A stretch of DNA of 64,000 nucleotides, taken from assembly GCA_016926695.1 (NCBI GenBank), contig JAFGOB010000175.1:7765-71764 (forward strand), in the 5' to 3' direction. Every line of letters starts with the position of its first letter. Position 1 is the stretch's first letter. A program made the position numbers and the translations under genes. The notes beneath the pieces were generated by a model. It ran no database searches. It had not been told where the DNA came from and worked only from the letters and a program-made list of their open reading frames with translations. Below are positions 1 through 8,488 of the stretch, in pieces. Source of the stretch: Dehalococcoidales bacterium. Its GTDB lineage: Bacteria > Chloroflexota > Dehalococcoidia > Dehalococcoidales > UBA3254.

Positions 1-116
1 GAGATATCGCTTTCTTTTTCAGAAAGAGCATAGAGTCCGGCGGCCAGGCCGATCAATACCAGGCCGGTCAATACCAGCAGAAGCCCTATTTTACGTTTAA
101 AAGACAGTCCCTTCAA
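1..116 (-). CDS. Partial membrane protein N-terminus, possible sortase
   Basis: The gene runs off the left edge, so only about 38 N-terminal residues are seen. It starts with TTG at 116-114, overlapping the TGA stop of the upstream gene (TTGA overlap), with an AAGGA ribosome binding site about 8 bases upstream. The peptide has a short basic start (KGLSFKRK) followed by one Leu/Gly-rich transmembrane helix and then a polar stretch (SEKESD). Single-pass N-terminal anchors of this form are typical of sortases. Its tight coupling to a gene for a secreted surface protein fits that idea, but no catalytic His, Cys or Arg is in view. The presence of a gene is well supported; the sortase reading is a guess. 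Confidence 0.5.
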   Translation of the reverse strand, partial: MKGLSFKRKIGLLLVLTGLVLIGLAAGLYALSEKESDI

Positions 117-988
117 CTGTTTTTCCTTATCGCTATCCCGGCGCCGGTCAATACCAGTACCAGACCGGCTGCGCCGAAGCCGATACTGCGCCATGGCGCC
201 TCCGTTTGTGTCTCATAAGGGATGACCTCGCCGGTCTGCTGGGGCGGAGGCGTCGTTGAATAGATGCGTATCTCGCTGATCCACTTCCCGGAAAGGCCGT
301 TGGTGCTGGGAAGCCCGCTGTAAAAATGCTGGTATTTTTCTTCCGGCATGCATATTTTCATATCATTGTTGCCGAAAACATACTGTCCCTGCTGGTTGGC
401 AGTGCCTGCCATGATTACTATCTTTATGGCTGAATTGAACTCATCGTCAGCGGGATACCCGAATTCCCCGGTTTTGGCGTTGTCCGCGTCCGGGGCTTTG
501 TACCAGCACAGCGCTACCGTACCCTGGATATCGAGCGGATCGTAGATATTTGAGTAAGCCAGAGTAACTGCGAATCCATCGACAGCCTTTATGACCACCT
601 CTCCGCCTGCTTCCATACCTCCCACCAGGTCGCAGAGGTCTCTGACGGCTGTTCCCTTGACGGCGCCTTTGTCTTTGAGATTGACGGTCTCGGAAGGGTC
701 CCAGACATCTCCTTCGAATACCGGCCCCTGGTGATAGTAATGGGTTGTGCCGTCGCCCAGCACAGGCAGATTGCTCTCCATCCATTGGTAGTCCACCGTC
801 TTTTCAGCCATGACTGTCTTGCCGTCGGAGCTGTACTTTACGATATGCAGCGTGGTGGTAGCCCCGGAGGCGGAAAGACTTTCCGGAAAAACGAAAATCA
901 TGCCTGTGGTGACAATAATAAAGACCGCCAGGTACAGGTAAGCAGTCAGCCTGCCGGAAGTATAGGCATTTCGTATGATCCTTTTCAT
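113..988 (-). CDS. Membrane-anchored surface protein with sulfite-oxidase-like module
   Basis: This 291-residue exported protein has a hydrophobic signal segment (about residues 13-35), one extracellular module (about 45-245), a short Pro/Thr linker and a C-terminal membrane helix (about 268-285) ending in a basic tail (RKNS). The module contains the motif GDGTTHYYHQGP, then KGTAVRDLCDLVGGM and a DG-centred strand, which resembles the compact Oxidored_molyb (sulfite oxidase-like) fold. The usual molybdenum-ligand Cys motifs are not evident; one Cys (DLC) is conserved with the two neighbouring paralogues. The start is supported by an AGAGGA site 6 bases upstream. Unlike its paralogues it has no dockerin and carries its own anchor. 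The biochemical role is unknown. Confidence 0.8.
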   Translation of the reverse strand: MKRIIRNAYTSGRLTAYLYLAVFIIVTTGMIFVFPESLSASGATTTLHIVKYSSDGKTVMAEKTVDYQWMESNLPVLGDGTTHYYHQGPVFEGDVWDPSETVNLKDKGAVKGTAVRDLCDLVGGMEAGGEVVIKAVDGFAVTLAYSNIYDPLDIQGTVALCWYKAPDADNAKTGEFGYPADDEFNSAIKIVIMAGTANQQGQYVFGNNDMKICMPEEKYQHFYSGLPSTNGLSGKWISEIRIYSTTPPPQQTGEVIPYETQTEAPWRSIGFGAAGLVLVLTGAGIAIRKNS

Positions 989-1228
989 TGTATTCCTCTG
1001 ATGATATTAGGCCCGCCTTCGTACGGAGAAAGTGAAATAATACAGACGCACAGGATAATGATATAAGTCCCCACCACCCTGAGATACTGACCGACGGAAG
1101 GAAGGAGGCATCGGTATCCAGCATGACAGAAATATTCATGCTTCGTACTATTTGCTTCAATTGTTTTTGCGTTTGTATTAGTACATCTACCCTGATTATG
1201 CGGATAGTGAGATAGGAAATACATAGTG

Positions 1229-2128
1229 TTAGTAGTCTTTTCCCCAGTACATACCGATCCTGACCGCATCCAGGACATTCACCACCCCATCCATATTGGC
1301 GTCTTCCGCTATCCAGCCCTCTTCTCCTTCATCGCCCCACTTCAACCCCAGGGCGGAGATATCATCCGGTCCGCATTCCCTGTCGCCGTCTATATCCCAG
1401 AAGGGCTCTTCAGAGGTCAAGAGCCGGATTTCGCTGATACATTTGCCCGAAAGTCCAGAAGTGGTCGGGTATTCAGGAGAGCCTGGATTTTGCTGGTAAA
1501 AATACCAGTATTCCTCTTCCGATGCCTGGTGCCAGTCCCAGTTGCCGAAAACATGTTTGCCTTCAGGATTGACGGAATCATCCGCCAGCCAGACCAGCCT
1601 CATACCTTCCTCGTAGCCGCTGTCCGGGTACATATCGTCTTTATACCAGGTAAGCACCATGGGGCCTTCACGGTCGTGGTATTCATAGATGTTTTTATAG
1701 GAAAATTTCATGTTCCAGCCGTCGCTGGATACAATCTGAATCTCCTGTCCTTCGGATAGTCCGCCGGCGAATATGCAGAGGTCCATGATGTTGGTGCCTT
1801 TAACCGCTCCATAGTCTTTGAAATTGCTGTCTTCCTCCGGGTTCCAGCGCGCATCCTTGTCATCCTCGTAGACCGGTCCCTGGTGATAATAATGCGTTTC
1901 ACCGTCTCCTTCGACATAAAAGTAGTCTTCCATTTCCTGGTAGGTCAGGGTAATCTCCCGGTTGGCAGTCTCACCGTCGACAGCCATCCTTTTTACGGTT
2001 ACCGAAGTGGTGGTATTGTCAGCATATATCGCAGAAGATAGAAAAATCGATGCTGCCAGCGCCACCACGGCGGCCAGAAAGACTGCTTTATAACGAAATC
2101 CTGAAACTATTGTATGCATATATCCCAT
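1229..2128 (-). CDS. Secreted sulfite-oxidase-like protein with C-terminal dockerin
   Basis: This 299-residue protein has a signal peptide (about residues 10-37), the same extracellular module as the preceding gene (GDGETHYYHQGP, then AVKGTNIMDLC and EGQEIQIVSSDG) and a C-terminal dockerin-like domain (about 245-299). The dockerin has two calcium-loop repeats, beginning DIDGDRECGPDD and DANMDGVVNVLD. Dockerins bind cohesins, and cohesins occur in two proteins encoded nearby at 4332-7280 and 8489-10396, so this is likely a plug-in subunit of a surface complex. The start is uncertain: no clear ribosome binding site precedes 2128, and an in-frame ATG at 2119 is an alternative. It is divergent from the gene at 2547. 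Confidence 0.8.
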   Translation of the reverse strand: MGYMHTIVSGFRYKAVFLAAVVALAASIFLSSAIYADNTTTSVTVKRMAVDGETANREITLTYQEMEDYFYVEGDGETHYYHQGPVYEDDKDARWNPEEDSNFKDYGAVKGTNIMDLCIFAGGLSEGQEIQIVSSDGWNMKFSYKNIYEYHDREGPMVLTWYKDDMYPDSGYEEGMRLVWLADDSVNPEGKHVFGNWDWHQASEEEYWYFYQQNPGSPEYPTTSGLSGKCISEIRLLTSEEPFWDIDGDRECGPDDISALGLKWGDEGEEGWIAEDANMDGVVNVLDAVRIGMYWGKDY

Positions 2129-2546
2129 ACAAAATACGACAGGGCCTTAACCGTCAGGTTGAAGGTGGGTAGCGTTTTATATTTAGTTTGTATATATAAG
2201 TCAAAATAATGTTAGTACAAATTGATCATGCCAGTCAATCAATAGCTTTTTTCGGCCTTTCAGGCACAAAAATAAACCAAAATATACCTTGACTAAGCCA
2301 GTTAAGATATGTATCATTATATATCATTGACATGAGATATATGTATTTCTTATGTTCCGTACCCTGTTGGACGAAGTCAATCCGATAATTAAATCCGGTT
2401 GTCCCGGAGAAAATCTGGAAAATAGCGGATCAGGGCATTTAGTTCCGCTATACGAAAAGAGGGATTTTCTTCGGACATAGTGAAAAACAAATAATAACCT
2501 GGTTATATCCAGCGTGTATTTATAAACGATTAACAGGAGACAGAGC
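2129..2546. other. Divergent regulatory region between two surface-protein genes
   Basis: This 418-base AT-rich gap separates the divergently transcribed dockerin genes. It holds at least one good sigma70-type promoter toward the right (annotated separately) and a weaker TTGACA with a 17-base spacer and a poor -10 at 2327-2355. No open reading frame or RNA gene is apparent. Confidence 0.5.
2289..2317 (+). promoter_or_regulatory. Predicted sigma70 promoter for the 2547 surface-protein gene
   Basis: TTGACT at 2289-2294 and TATCAT at 2312-2317 are separated by exactly 17 bases. The site lies about 230 bases upstream of the rightward gene, leaving a long leader. It was identified by consensus only. 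Confidence 0.4.
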
Positions 2547-4283
2547 ATGAAAAATAGGCTGTTTTTCCGCTGGCTTGGATTATCGATTATCCTTCTGGCT
2601 ATTTTGGCCGTATCCATGCCGTTCGGTACCGGCCTGGCAGCAAGTACCGATACAACAACTTCTCTTACCATCACAAAGCTCGATACTGACGGTATTTCCA
2701 TCCTAGGACAGCAGACCGTAGACTATGAATACATGGAAGACAATTTCGAAGTGCTGGGCGACGGCACGACCCATTACTGGACGCAGGGCCCTTCCTATGA
2801 TCCTGAAAATTTATGGGACCCGGATGAGCAGGTCAACCTGAAAGATAAAGGCGCAGTAATGGGCACGGACCTGAAAGACCTCTGCGGCCTGGTCGGAGGG
2901 ATGGAGGAGGGAGATACAGTAGAAATCACTGGATCGGACGGAATGGGACATACCCGTTTCCCCTATGAAAATGTTTATACTCCCAAACCGGAACAGGGTC
3001 CCATGGTTATCTGCTGGTACAACGGCGATCCCGAAAGTGGAATTCCGGGTTATGTTCCAGACTATGAAGACGGTATGCGTTTGATATTTTTCCCAACTGA
3101 AAAAAACGCGGATGACAGATATGTCTTCGGCAACTGGGATATGCATGAATGCCTGCCGGAATCCATATGGCACTTCCATGAAGGATACCCTTCCATTAAC
3201 GGAGAGTACTGTAAATATGTTTCTGAAATTATCATACACACTTCCGGCGTGAATGAATGGTCGCTTAAGCTATCGAACGGTGAGATGTCCCAGACGGTAT
3301 ACCGTTCCGAATTTAAAAACGCTCAGGGTAAAAATTGCCATGGCACAGCTACCTATGCCGATGATGACGGCGAGTGGGGCGGACTGCCGCTGTGGATGCT
3401 CACCGCCTATGTTGATGATGAATATATCCACGGAGAAGGTTGCTATAATCATATCCTGGCCGGGGCCGGCTATGATGTGGAAGTAACAGGGGAAAAAGGC
3501 ACCTGTACCCTCAGAAGTACTGCTATTGCCCGCAGCGACGATTACATCCTGGCAGACAAGCTGGACGGCGCCGATCTGCCGGAAGAATATTTCCCTCTCA
3601 GGCTGGTGGGTGCCGGACTGACGGATGAGCAGAGCATCGGTCAAGTTAAGGAAATCAAGCTTGTGGATGTTCCCTACGTAGAGCAATGGAGCCTGGAGCT
3701 GAGAGGCCAAAATGATTGCACCGTGTCCCAGGTCCTTTTCGAGCAGGGTATATACTGTCATGGTTACAACGGTCAGCCGTGGACATATGTAGATGGCGAT
3801 GATACCTGGAGCGGGATGCCTCTGTGGTATCTCTGCGGATGGGCGGATGACGAGAACGATCACGGGGAAGACAGCTATAACGATGAGCTGGCTGAAGAAG
3901 GCAGCGGTTATTTAATAGAAGTCAAATCCTGGGATGACAGGACTATACTTTCCAGCAAGGATGTTTCACGAAACAGCGGCTATCTGCTGGCTGACCGCAA
4001 AAACGGACAGGCGCTGAGCGGCGATGAATATCCCCTGGCCCTGGTAGGGTACGATGTACCCGAAGACGACAGGGTCATGGGCGTCCACCTGATTGCGCTG
4101 GGTTGTCCGGACTGGGACCTGGATGCCAACCATGTCTGCGATGTCTACGATGTAGCTTGCATGAGATGGGTATGGGGACAGACCGGCCCGGCCGGCTGGA
4201 TAAAAGAGGACTTTAATAAAGACGGGCAAATCGATATCGGTGATGTGGTAGTGTTGGGGCGGCACTGGGGCGAGACCTGGTAA
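2547..4283 (+). CDS. Large secreted protein, three sulfite-oxidase-like modules plus dockerin
   Basis: This 578-residue protein starts at an ATG with AGGAGA 7 bases upstream. It has a signal peptide (1-32) and a first module (38-232) with LGDGTTHYWTQGP and TDLKDLCGLVGGM, paralogous to the two genes to the left. Two shorter tandem modules follow (about 236-374 and 379-517), each with a W(G/S)G.PLW.L core and a late LVG strand. A dockerin-like domain closes the chain (521-578), with loops DLDANHVCDVYDV and DFNKDGQIDIGD, the second a textbook calcium loop. The repeated modules resemble the Oxidored_molyb fold, but I see no classical molybdenum-ligand Cys motif, so they may bind rather than catalyse. 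Its likely partner is one of the cohesins encoded downstream on the same strand. Confidence 0.85.
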   Translation: MKNRLFFRWLGLSIILLAILAVSMPFGTGLAASTDTTTSLTITKLDTDGISILGQQTVDYEYMEDNFEVLGDGTTHYWTQGPSYDPENLWDPDEQVNLKDKGAVMGTDLKDLCGLVGGMEEGDTVEITGSDGMGHTRFPYENVYTPKPEQGPMVICWYNGDPESGIPGYVPDYEDGMRLIFFPTEKNADDRYVFGNWDMHECLPESIWHFHEGYPSINGEYCKYVSEIIIHTSGVNEWSLKLSNGEMSQTVYRSEFKNAQGKNCHGTATYADDDGEWGGLPLWMLTAYVDDEYIHGEGCYNHILAGAGYDVEVTGEKGTCTLRSTAIARSDDYILADKLDGADLPEEYFPLRLVGAGLTDEQSIGQVKEIKLVDVPYVEQWSLELRGQNDCTVSQVLFEQGIYCHGYNGQPWTYVDGDDTWSGMPLWYLCGWADDENDHGEDSYNDELAEEGSGYLIEVKSWDDRTILSSKDVSRNSGYLLADRKNGQALSGDEYPLALVGYDVPEDDRVMGVHLIALGCPDWDLDANHVCDVYDVACMRWVWGQTGPAGWIKEDFNKDGQIDIGDVVVLGRHWGETW

Positions 4284-4331
4284 AAAATAAAAAAAGAAAA
4301 AAGTTTTTTGGCATAAAACAGGAGGAGACAA

Positions 4332-7280
4332 GTGAAAAGCCCAGCAAAAATTTTAAAGAATTTTACCAGCATACTGTTCGTTCTGGCTGTCCTGGTGGGA
4401 ACGATGGTGCCGGCTATTCCGGTGGCAGCCGATGGCCCTTATACCATAACAGCTACGGGTGACAGCAACGGCGCTGCTGTTGCTTCTCCATCAAACCCGC
4501 AAGAGGGAGGCACCAGTGTTATTACCTTTACCCCCACCACTGACGGCTACGGTCTTATGAGCGTGACTGATAATGAAGCCGATGTAACCTCGGAAGTGGA
4601 ATTCAATGCGGAAGGGGGCGGCAAATATACTCTTGAAAATATCACTGAAAACCACACTATACAGGCTGCCTTCAGCGAGCTTTATGTGACCGTTAACGCG
4701 GGCAGTTTTTCCTATAAAGTCTCACATCTCCAGTTTTTTTCAATGCCTACCTGGAATGTTACTTATGCTCCGTCAGGCTACCTCTTTAATGGGGTTCCAG
4801 TCAGTGACCTGGTCGATCTGATAACAGAAGCAAGTCCGATAAATTACAATATTAGAGCAGTTTCTGACTATGATGGAACAAAATCATTTCTAGGTCCCGC
4901 AATAGAACCGGTTATTTCCATTGATGACGAGATTCAAAGCAGGGAAACTATAATTGCAAAAACACGTCGATGCGAAGGAGATTCTAGTAAAAACAGGGAT
5001 TATAATACCCAAGGTACACTTGCAAGCACAATTTTTGACTCTACGAGTTTGTTTAATAGAGAGATCGGTAATATTGATGTGGTTTACACTATAGCCTGCT
5101 CATTTACAGGCCAGGGGACCATCACACCGGCTGATCCCCTGGATGAGCTGGATGGAATGGCGGTGGTAGACTACGGGTCTTCACCAACCTTTAATATTGA
5201 TCCTGCTCAGGGATACTTCGTTCAGGATGTGATAGTGGACGAATCATCTAAAGGTCCCTTGAGAGGATGGAGCTTCGATACCGTGACTGCCAACCATACA
5301 TTGAGCGTTGTGTTTGAACCGCTTACAAAATACAACATTACGGTTACAGCCGGTGAGCACGGCAGAATCGAACCTCCCGGCATAGATGGTGTAGTACAGG
5401 TATCCGAGGGTTGCGACCAGACCTTCAATATCATCCCCAACGAGGGATATCATATTTCCAATCTGTTGGTGGATGGAAACCAGGTCGTACCCCTGGTAGC
5501 CACCTATAATTTTACCGATGTAGTGTCCGATCGTACCATCGAGGCCACCTTCGCGGAGGGCACCCAGGACTGGCCGCTTCAGTTGATCGGTGTTTCAACC
5601 TGGAACATAACACAGGAAGAGTTTGAAGGCCTGATAGCCGGTATAGGGGCGCCTGCGGTGCCTTCCAATGAGTACACCGACGGTGACGGCAACAAGTTTA
5701 AAGGACTGTCCCTCTATCGCCTGATCGGCCTGGTCGACGATGCCGATTCGGGTACCTTCAATCCGGGCGCCATGCCCTACTACGATATTATTCTTTCAGC
5801 GGCGGATGGGTGGTCTAAAGAAATAATCCCCGCTGACTATTCAGGAGACTTTCCTTTTGCCGATAACGATGATATCTTTATCGCCAACAAGGTCATGCTG
5901 AACGGTGAGGATACCTGGATAGACCTGCCGCTAACCAAGCCGGTATCGGAAGGAAAGCTGTGGTACCCGCTGGCCTGTGTGGGAGACGGCATAGGATCGG
6001 GTAAAATGAGGGTTTATGCCCTGACAAAAATAGAGCTGGACTTTGAAGACATTCCCATAACGGCGTCTGCCGGGGCTAACGGCTCAATTGATCCTGTGGG
6101 CGAGGTAATCGTGGATTACGGTACTGACAAAACATTTACCATCACACCGGATGACGGATATCATATCGACGATGTGCTGGTTGATGGTAATTCCGTCGGT
6201 GCTGTTGGTGAATACATTTTTCCATGTGTGGTTGAATCCCATACCATAGAGGCCTCCTTCATGGAGAACGATATTACCGTATGGGTCGATCCCGCCATGC
6301 AGGAGGTGGCTTCCGGGACCACGTTCAGTGTTGACATTAAAATCGATACCAATGCTGAGACCGCCGGATGGCAGCTCGATGTCTGTTTCAATCCTGAAAT
6401 GCTTCAGGTGGATGGAGTAGCCGAGGGCGGATTCCTGGCAGACTGGGCTGGTGCCAACGGATATGAAACTGTACCGGGAGCCGGCCTGTATATTGACAAT
6501 GAAACAGGCATTGTATCCGATTTCAGCTATGCCATCGTGGGTAACACCGGCCCGGGCGGAGCCTCCGGTGAAGGAGTCCTCTGCTCCATCACCTTCACAG
6601 CCAGCCGCTTGGCCGATGAGTTGACCGGGATCACAATCGGCGATGTACGCTTGTATGATGCCTATGGAAACGCGCTGACCGGCGCAGGACTTGTTCACGG
6701 CAACGTACAGATAACGCTCCCGGAAAACGACAGGGTGGTAGAGCTTAAGAAAGGCTGGAATACCTTCTCGGTCCCCGCCGCTCTTGATCCCAAAAATGCG
6801 GAGAACAAGATCGGCAACCTGCTTCCCCAGGTTCCCGATGCACCGACCGTATTTGCCTATGATAATGCCGCAAAGGAATGGATACCCCTGGATGCGAACT
6901 ATATTCTTAAACCCCTGGAGGCCGTTTATGTATGCATGCTGGAGGATTACAAAGTCCTGCTGCATTTGGATCCAGGAAAAACAGCACCTCCCGCTATGAA
7001 TGTATATGCAGGATGGAACCTGGTCAGCCTGGCCAGCATGGAGGCCATGAAAGCCAGCGAGGCCCTGATATCCGTTGAGAAGGTTACCGGCGATTTAACG
7101 GGTTACGTACAGGTGATCAGCCCCAACATGGAAAATCAGAACTACTGGGCCTATATTGTCGGCCAGGAAATATCGGACTTATATTATAAGGGCTGGATGG
7201 GCCCCTACCTGGCCTACTGGGTCTTCATGATCAACGACGGCCTGCTGGGAGGGTTCACCACTACCCCGCTGGGTGACTGA
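4332..7280 (+). CDS. Multidomain cohesin-bearing surface protein
   Basis: This 982-residue protein has a GTG start with GGAGGAG 5 bases upstream and a signal peptide (about 1-33). By reading the repeats I see four InlB/Listeria-type beta repeats (about 36-115, 252-329, 334-408, 574-645). Two sulfite-oxidase-like modules are interleaved (117-250, divergent; 413-570, with KFKGLSLYRLIGLVDD). A cohesin domain follows (648-795; a GWQLDVCFNPEML core and a late GVLCSITF strand). The C-terminal module (800-982) carries two GWN repeats (KKGWNTFSV and YAGWNLVSL). There is no obvious C-terminal anchor. It is probably an adaptor or small scaffoldin that can capture a dockerin protein. DNA encoding roughly residues 130-255 is visibly more AT-rich than its flanks. 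Confidence 0.85.
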   Translation: MKSPAKILKNFTSILFVLAVLVGTMVPAIPVAADGPYTITATGDSNGAAVASPSNPQEGGTSVITFTPTTDGYGLMSVTDNEADVTSEVEFNAEGGGKYTLENITENHTIQAAFSELYVTVNAGSFSYKVSHLQFFSMPTWNVTYAPSGYLFNGVPVSDLVDLITEASPINYNIRAVSDYDGTKSFLGPAIEPVISIDDEIQSRETIIAKTRRCEGDSSKNRDYNTQGTLASTIFDSTSLFNREIGNIDVVYTIACSFTGQGTITPADPLDELDGMAVVDYGSSPTFNIDPAQGYFVQDVIVDESSKGPLRGWSFDTVTANHTLSVVFEPLTKYNITVTAGEHGRIEPPGIDGVVQVSEGCDQTFNIIPNEGYHISNLLVDGNQVVPLVATYNFTDVVSDRTIEATFAEGTQDWPLQLIGVSTWNITQEEFEGLIAGIGAPAVPSNEYTDGDGNKFKGLSLYRLIGLVDDADSGTFNPGAMPYYDIILSAADGWSKEIIPADYSGDFPFADNDDIFIANKVMLNGEDTWIDLPLTKPVSEGKLWYPLACVGDGIGSGKMRVYALTKIELDFEDIPITASAGANGSIDPVGEVIVDYGTDKTFTITPDDGYHIDDVLVDGNSVGAVGEYIFPCVVESHTIEASFMENDITVWVDPAMQEVASGTTFSVDIKIDTNAETAGWQLDVCFNPEMLQVDGVAEGGFLADWAGANGYETVPGAGLYIDNETGIVSDFSYAIVGNTGPGGASGEGVLCSITFTASRLADELTGITIGDVRLYDAYGNALTGAGLVHGNVQITLPENDRVVELKKGWNTFSVPAALDPKNAENKIGNLLPQVPDAPTVFAYDNAAKEWIPLDANYILKPLEAVYVCMLEDYKVLLHLDPGKTAPPAMNVYAGWNLVSLASMEAMKASEALISVEKVTGDLTGYVQVISPNMENQNYWAYIVGQEISDLYYKGWMGPYLAYWVFMINDGLLGGFTTTPLGD

Positions 7281-7302
7281 GGAGAATCGACTGAAACGCA
7301 GG

Positions 7303-7334
7303 GCGAGTCCCGGTGGAATCATACCGGGACTCGC
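7303..7334 (+). terminator. Strong hairpin between two surface-protein genes
   Basis: A perfect 12-bp stem (GCGAGTCCCGGT at 7303-7314 with its complement at 7323-7334) encloses an 8-base loop and is followed by ATTTTG. It lies just after the stop of the cohesin gene and 19 bases before the next start, so it is a terminator or attenuator that may lower downstream expression. Confidence 0.6.
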
Positions 7335-7353
7335 ATTTTGAGAAGGAACAGAG

Positions 7354-8421
7354 ATGAAAAATCTTGTGCAGGTATTGTCAATCGCGGTCGCCATGATTGT
7401 CTTTCTGGCCTTTCCGATGGCTTTACTGGCGGATAGTGATGATTTTATGAACGCACGGGCTTTCTACGGGTCTGTTACGATCAATGGAAAACTGGCCCCG
7501 GTGGGGACCGTGCTAAAGGCCGTCGGAGAAGGTGTTCGACCGGGACAATTCAACCCGGTTACCCTGAAAGTGGAGGGGTATTACGGAGAAGCCGGCACCT
7601 CTTATGGCAGCCCACTGGTTATACAGGGTGAAATTGAAGAAGGCACCCCCATAACGTTTTATTTTAACGGCGCAGCCGGAGACTTCACCTATTACTGGCC
7701 TGCTGAATCAATCGAGCCACGTCACCACCAGCTTGACCTGGATGTAACCATCCCTGAATCAAGCACGGAGCTGACCTCCTCCGCAAACCCTTCACGTCCC
7801 GCGCAATCGGTTACCTTTACTGCCTCGGTAAGCAGTGTTGAGTTAAATGAATATACCCCCGCCGGAACGGTCAGCTTCTATATCGATGGCGAAATGATGT
7901 CTGAAGACGGGCTTTCAGCGGGCATGGCGCAATACTCCACATCTTCTCTTGCCGCCGGGACATATGAAATCAAGGCCGTGTACAGCGGAGACCAGGTCTT
8001 GCTGGGCAGTGAGGATGCGTTAGATCAGACCGTCAGGTCCTCTTCAAGCAGCGGGGGCGGCGGAGGCGGTGTGAGCGGAGAATACGTACCGGCCACAACT
8101 ACCCCTCCGGCGGCAACTACCACTGCTCCGCCTTCGACTGTACCTGCTACCACACCGCCGGCTGTGACTACCACTCCGCCGGCTGCCACCACCCCGGCCG
8201 CGACTGTTACGACCAGGCCGCCGGAAACCGCACCGCCGTCATCTTCACCGGCAGCGTCGTCTCCCGCATCAGTGCCCACGGAAAAAACAACACCCTCAGC
8301 CACGGCTGAAGCCGAGCCGGAGGAGCCCTCCAGGACAGGCATGATCATCGGTATTGTGGTTGGCTGTGCCGTGGTTATCGCAGCAGCATCTGTTATCCTT
8401 ATAAGACGCCGTGGGAGATAA
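7354..8421 (+). CDS. Membrane-anchored Ig-like surface protein with Thr/Pro stalk
   Basis: This 355-residue protein has an ATG start with AAGGAA upstream. It has a signal peptide (about 1-27), an N-terminal beta domain (30-130) with a GSVTINGKLAPVGT opening like carboxypeptidase-regulatory or invasin-type folds, and a bacterial Ig-like repeat (about 135-225; TPAGTVSFYIDGE and GTYEIKAVYSGD). A Gly/Ser hinge leads to a long Thr/Pro/Ala-rich stalk (about 245-325), one transmembrane helix (about 330-349) and a basic RRRGR tail. The architecture says cell-envelope display, with the stalk probably spanning the outer layer. No catalytic motif is seen. It lies between the two cohesin genes, probably in the same transcription unit. 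Confidence 0.8.
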   Translation: MKNLVQVLSIAVAMIVFLAFPMALLADSDDFMNARAFYGSVTINGKLAPVGTVLKAVGEGVRPGQFNPVTLKVEGYYGEAGTSYGSPLVIQGEIEEGTPITFYFNGAAGDFTYYWPAESIEPRHHQLDLDVTIPESSTELTSSANPSRPAQSVTFTASVSSVELNEYTPAGTVSFYIDGEMMSEDGLSAGMAQYSTSSLAAGTYEIKAVYSGDQVLLGSEDALDQTVRSSSSSGGGGGGVSGEYVPATTTPPAATTTAPPSTVPATTPPAVTTTPPAATTPAATVTTRPPETAPPSSSPAASSPASVPTEKTTPSATAEAEPEEPSRTGMIIGIVVGCAVVIAAASVILIRRRGR

Positions 8422-8488
8422 TGCAACAGGATTATAAATGTATCTTCAGCGCCGGGTCTGTAAGGACTGACGAAAGACAGGTGGCAGG

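Noticed and set aside
6084..6965. 293-residue minus-strand reading frame
   Set aside because: It is antisense to the cohesin protein gene, with no ribosome binding site and no recognisable fold; the plus-strand frame has clear domains.
8025..8426. 133-residue Val/Gly-rich minus-strand frame
   Set aside because: It is a shadow of the Thr/Pro stalk region on the plus strand; the low-complexity composition is the mirror of the stalk.
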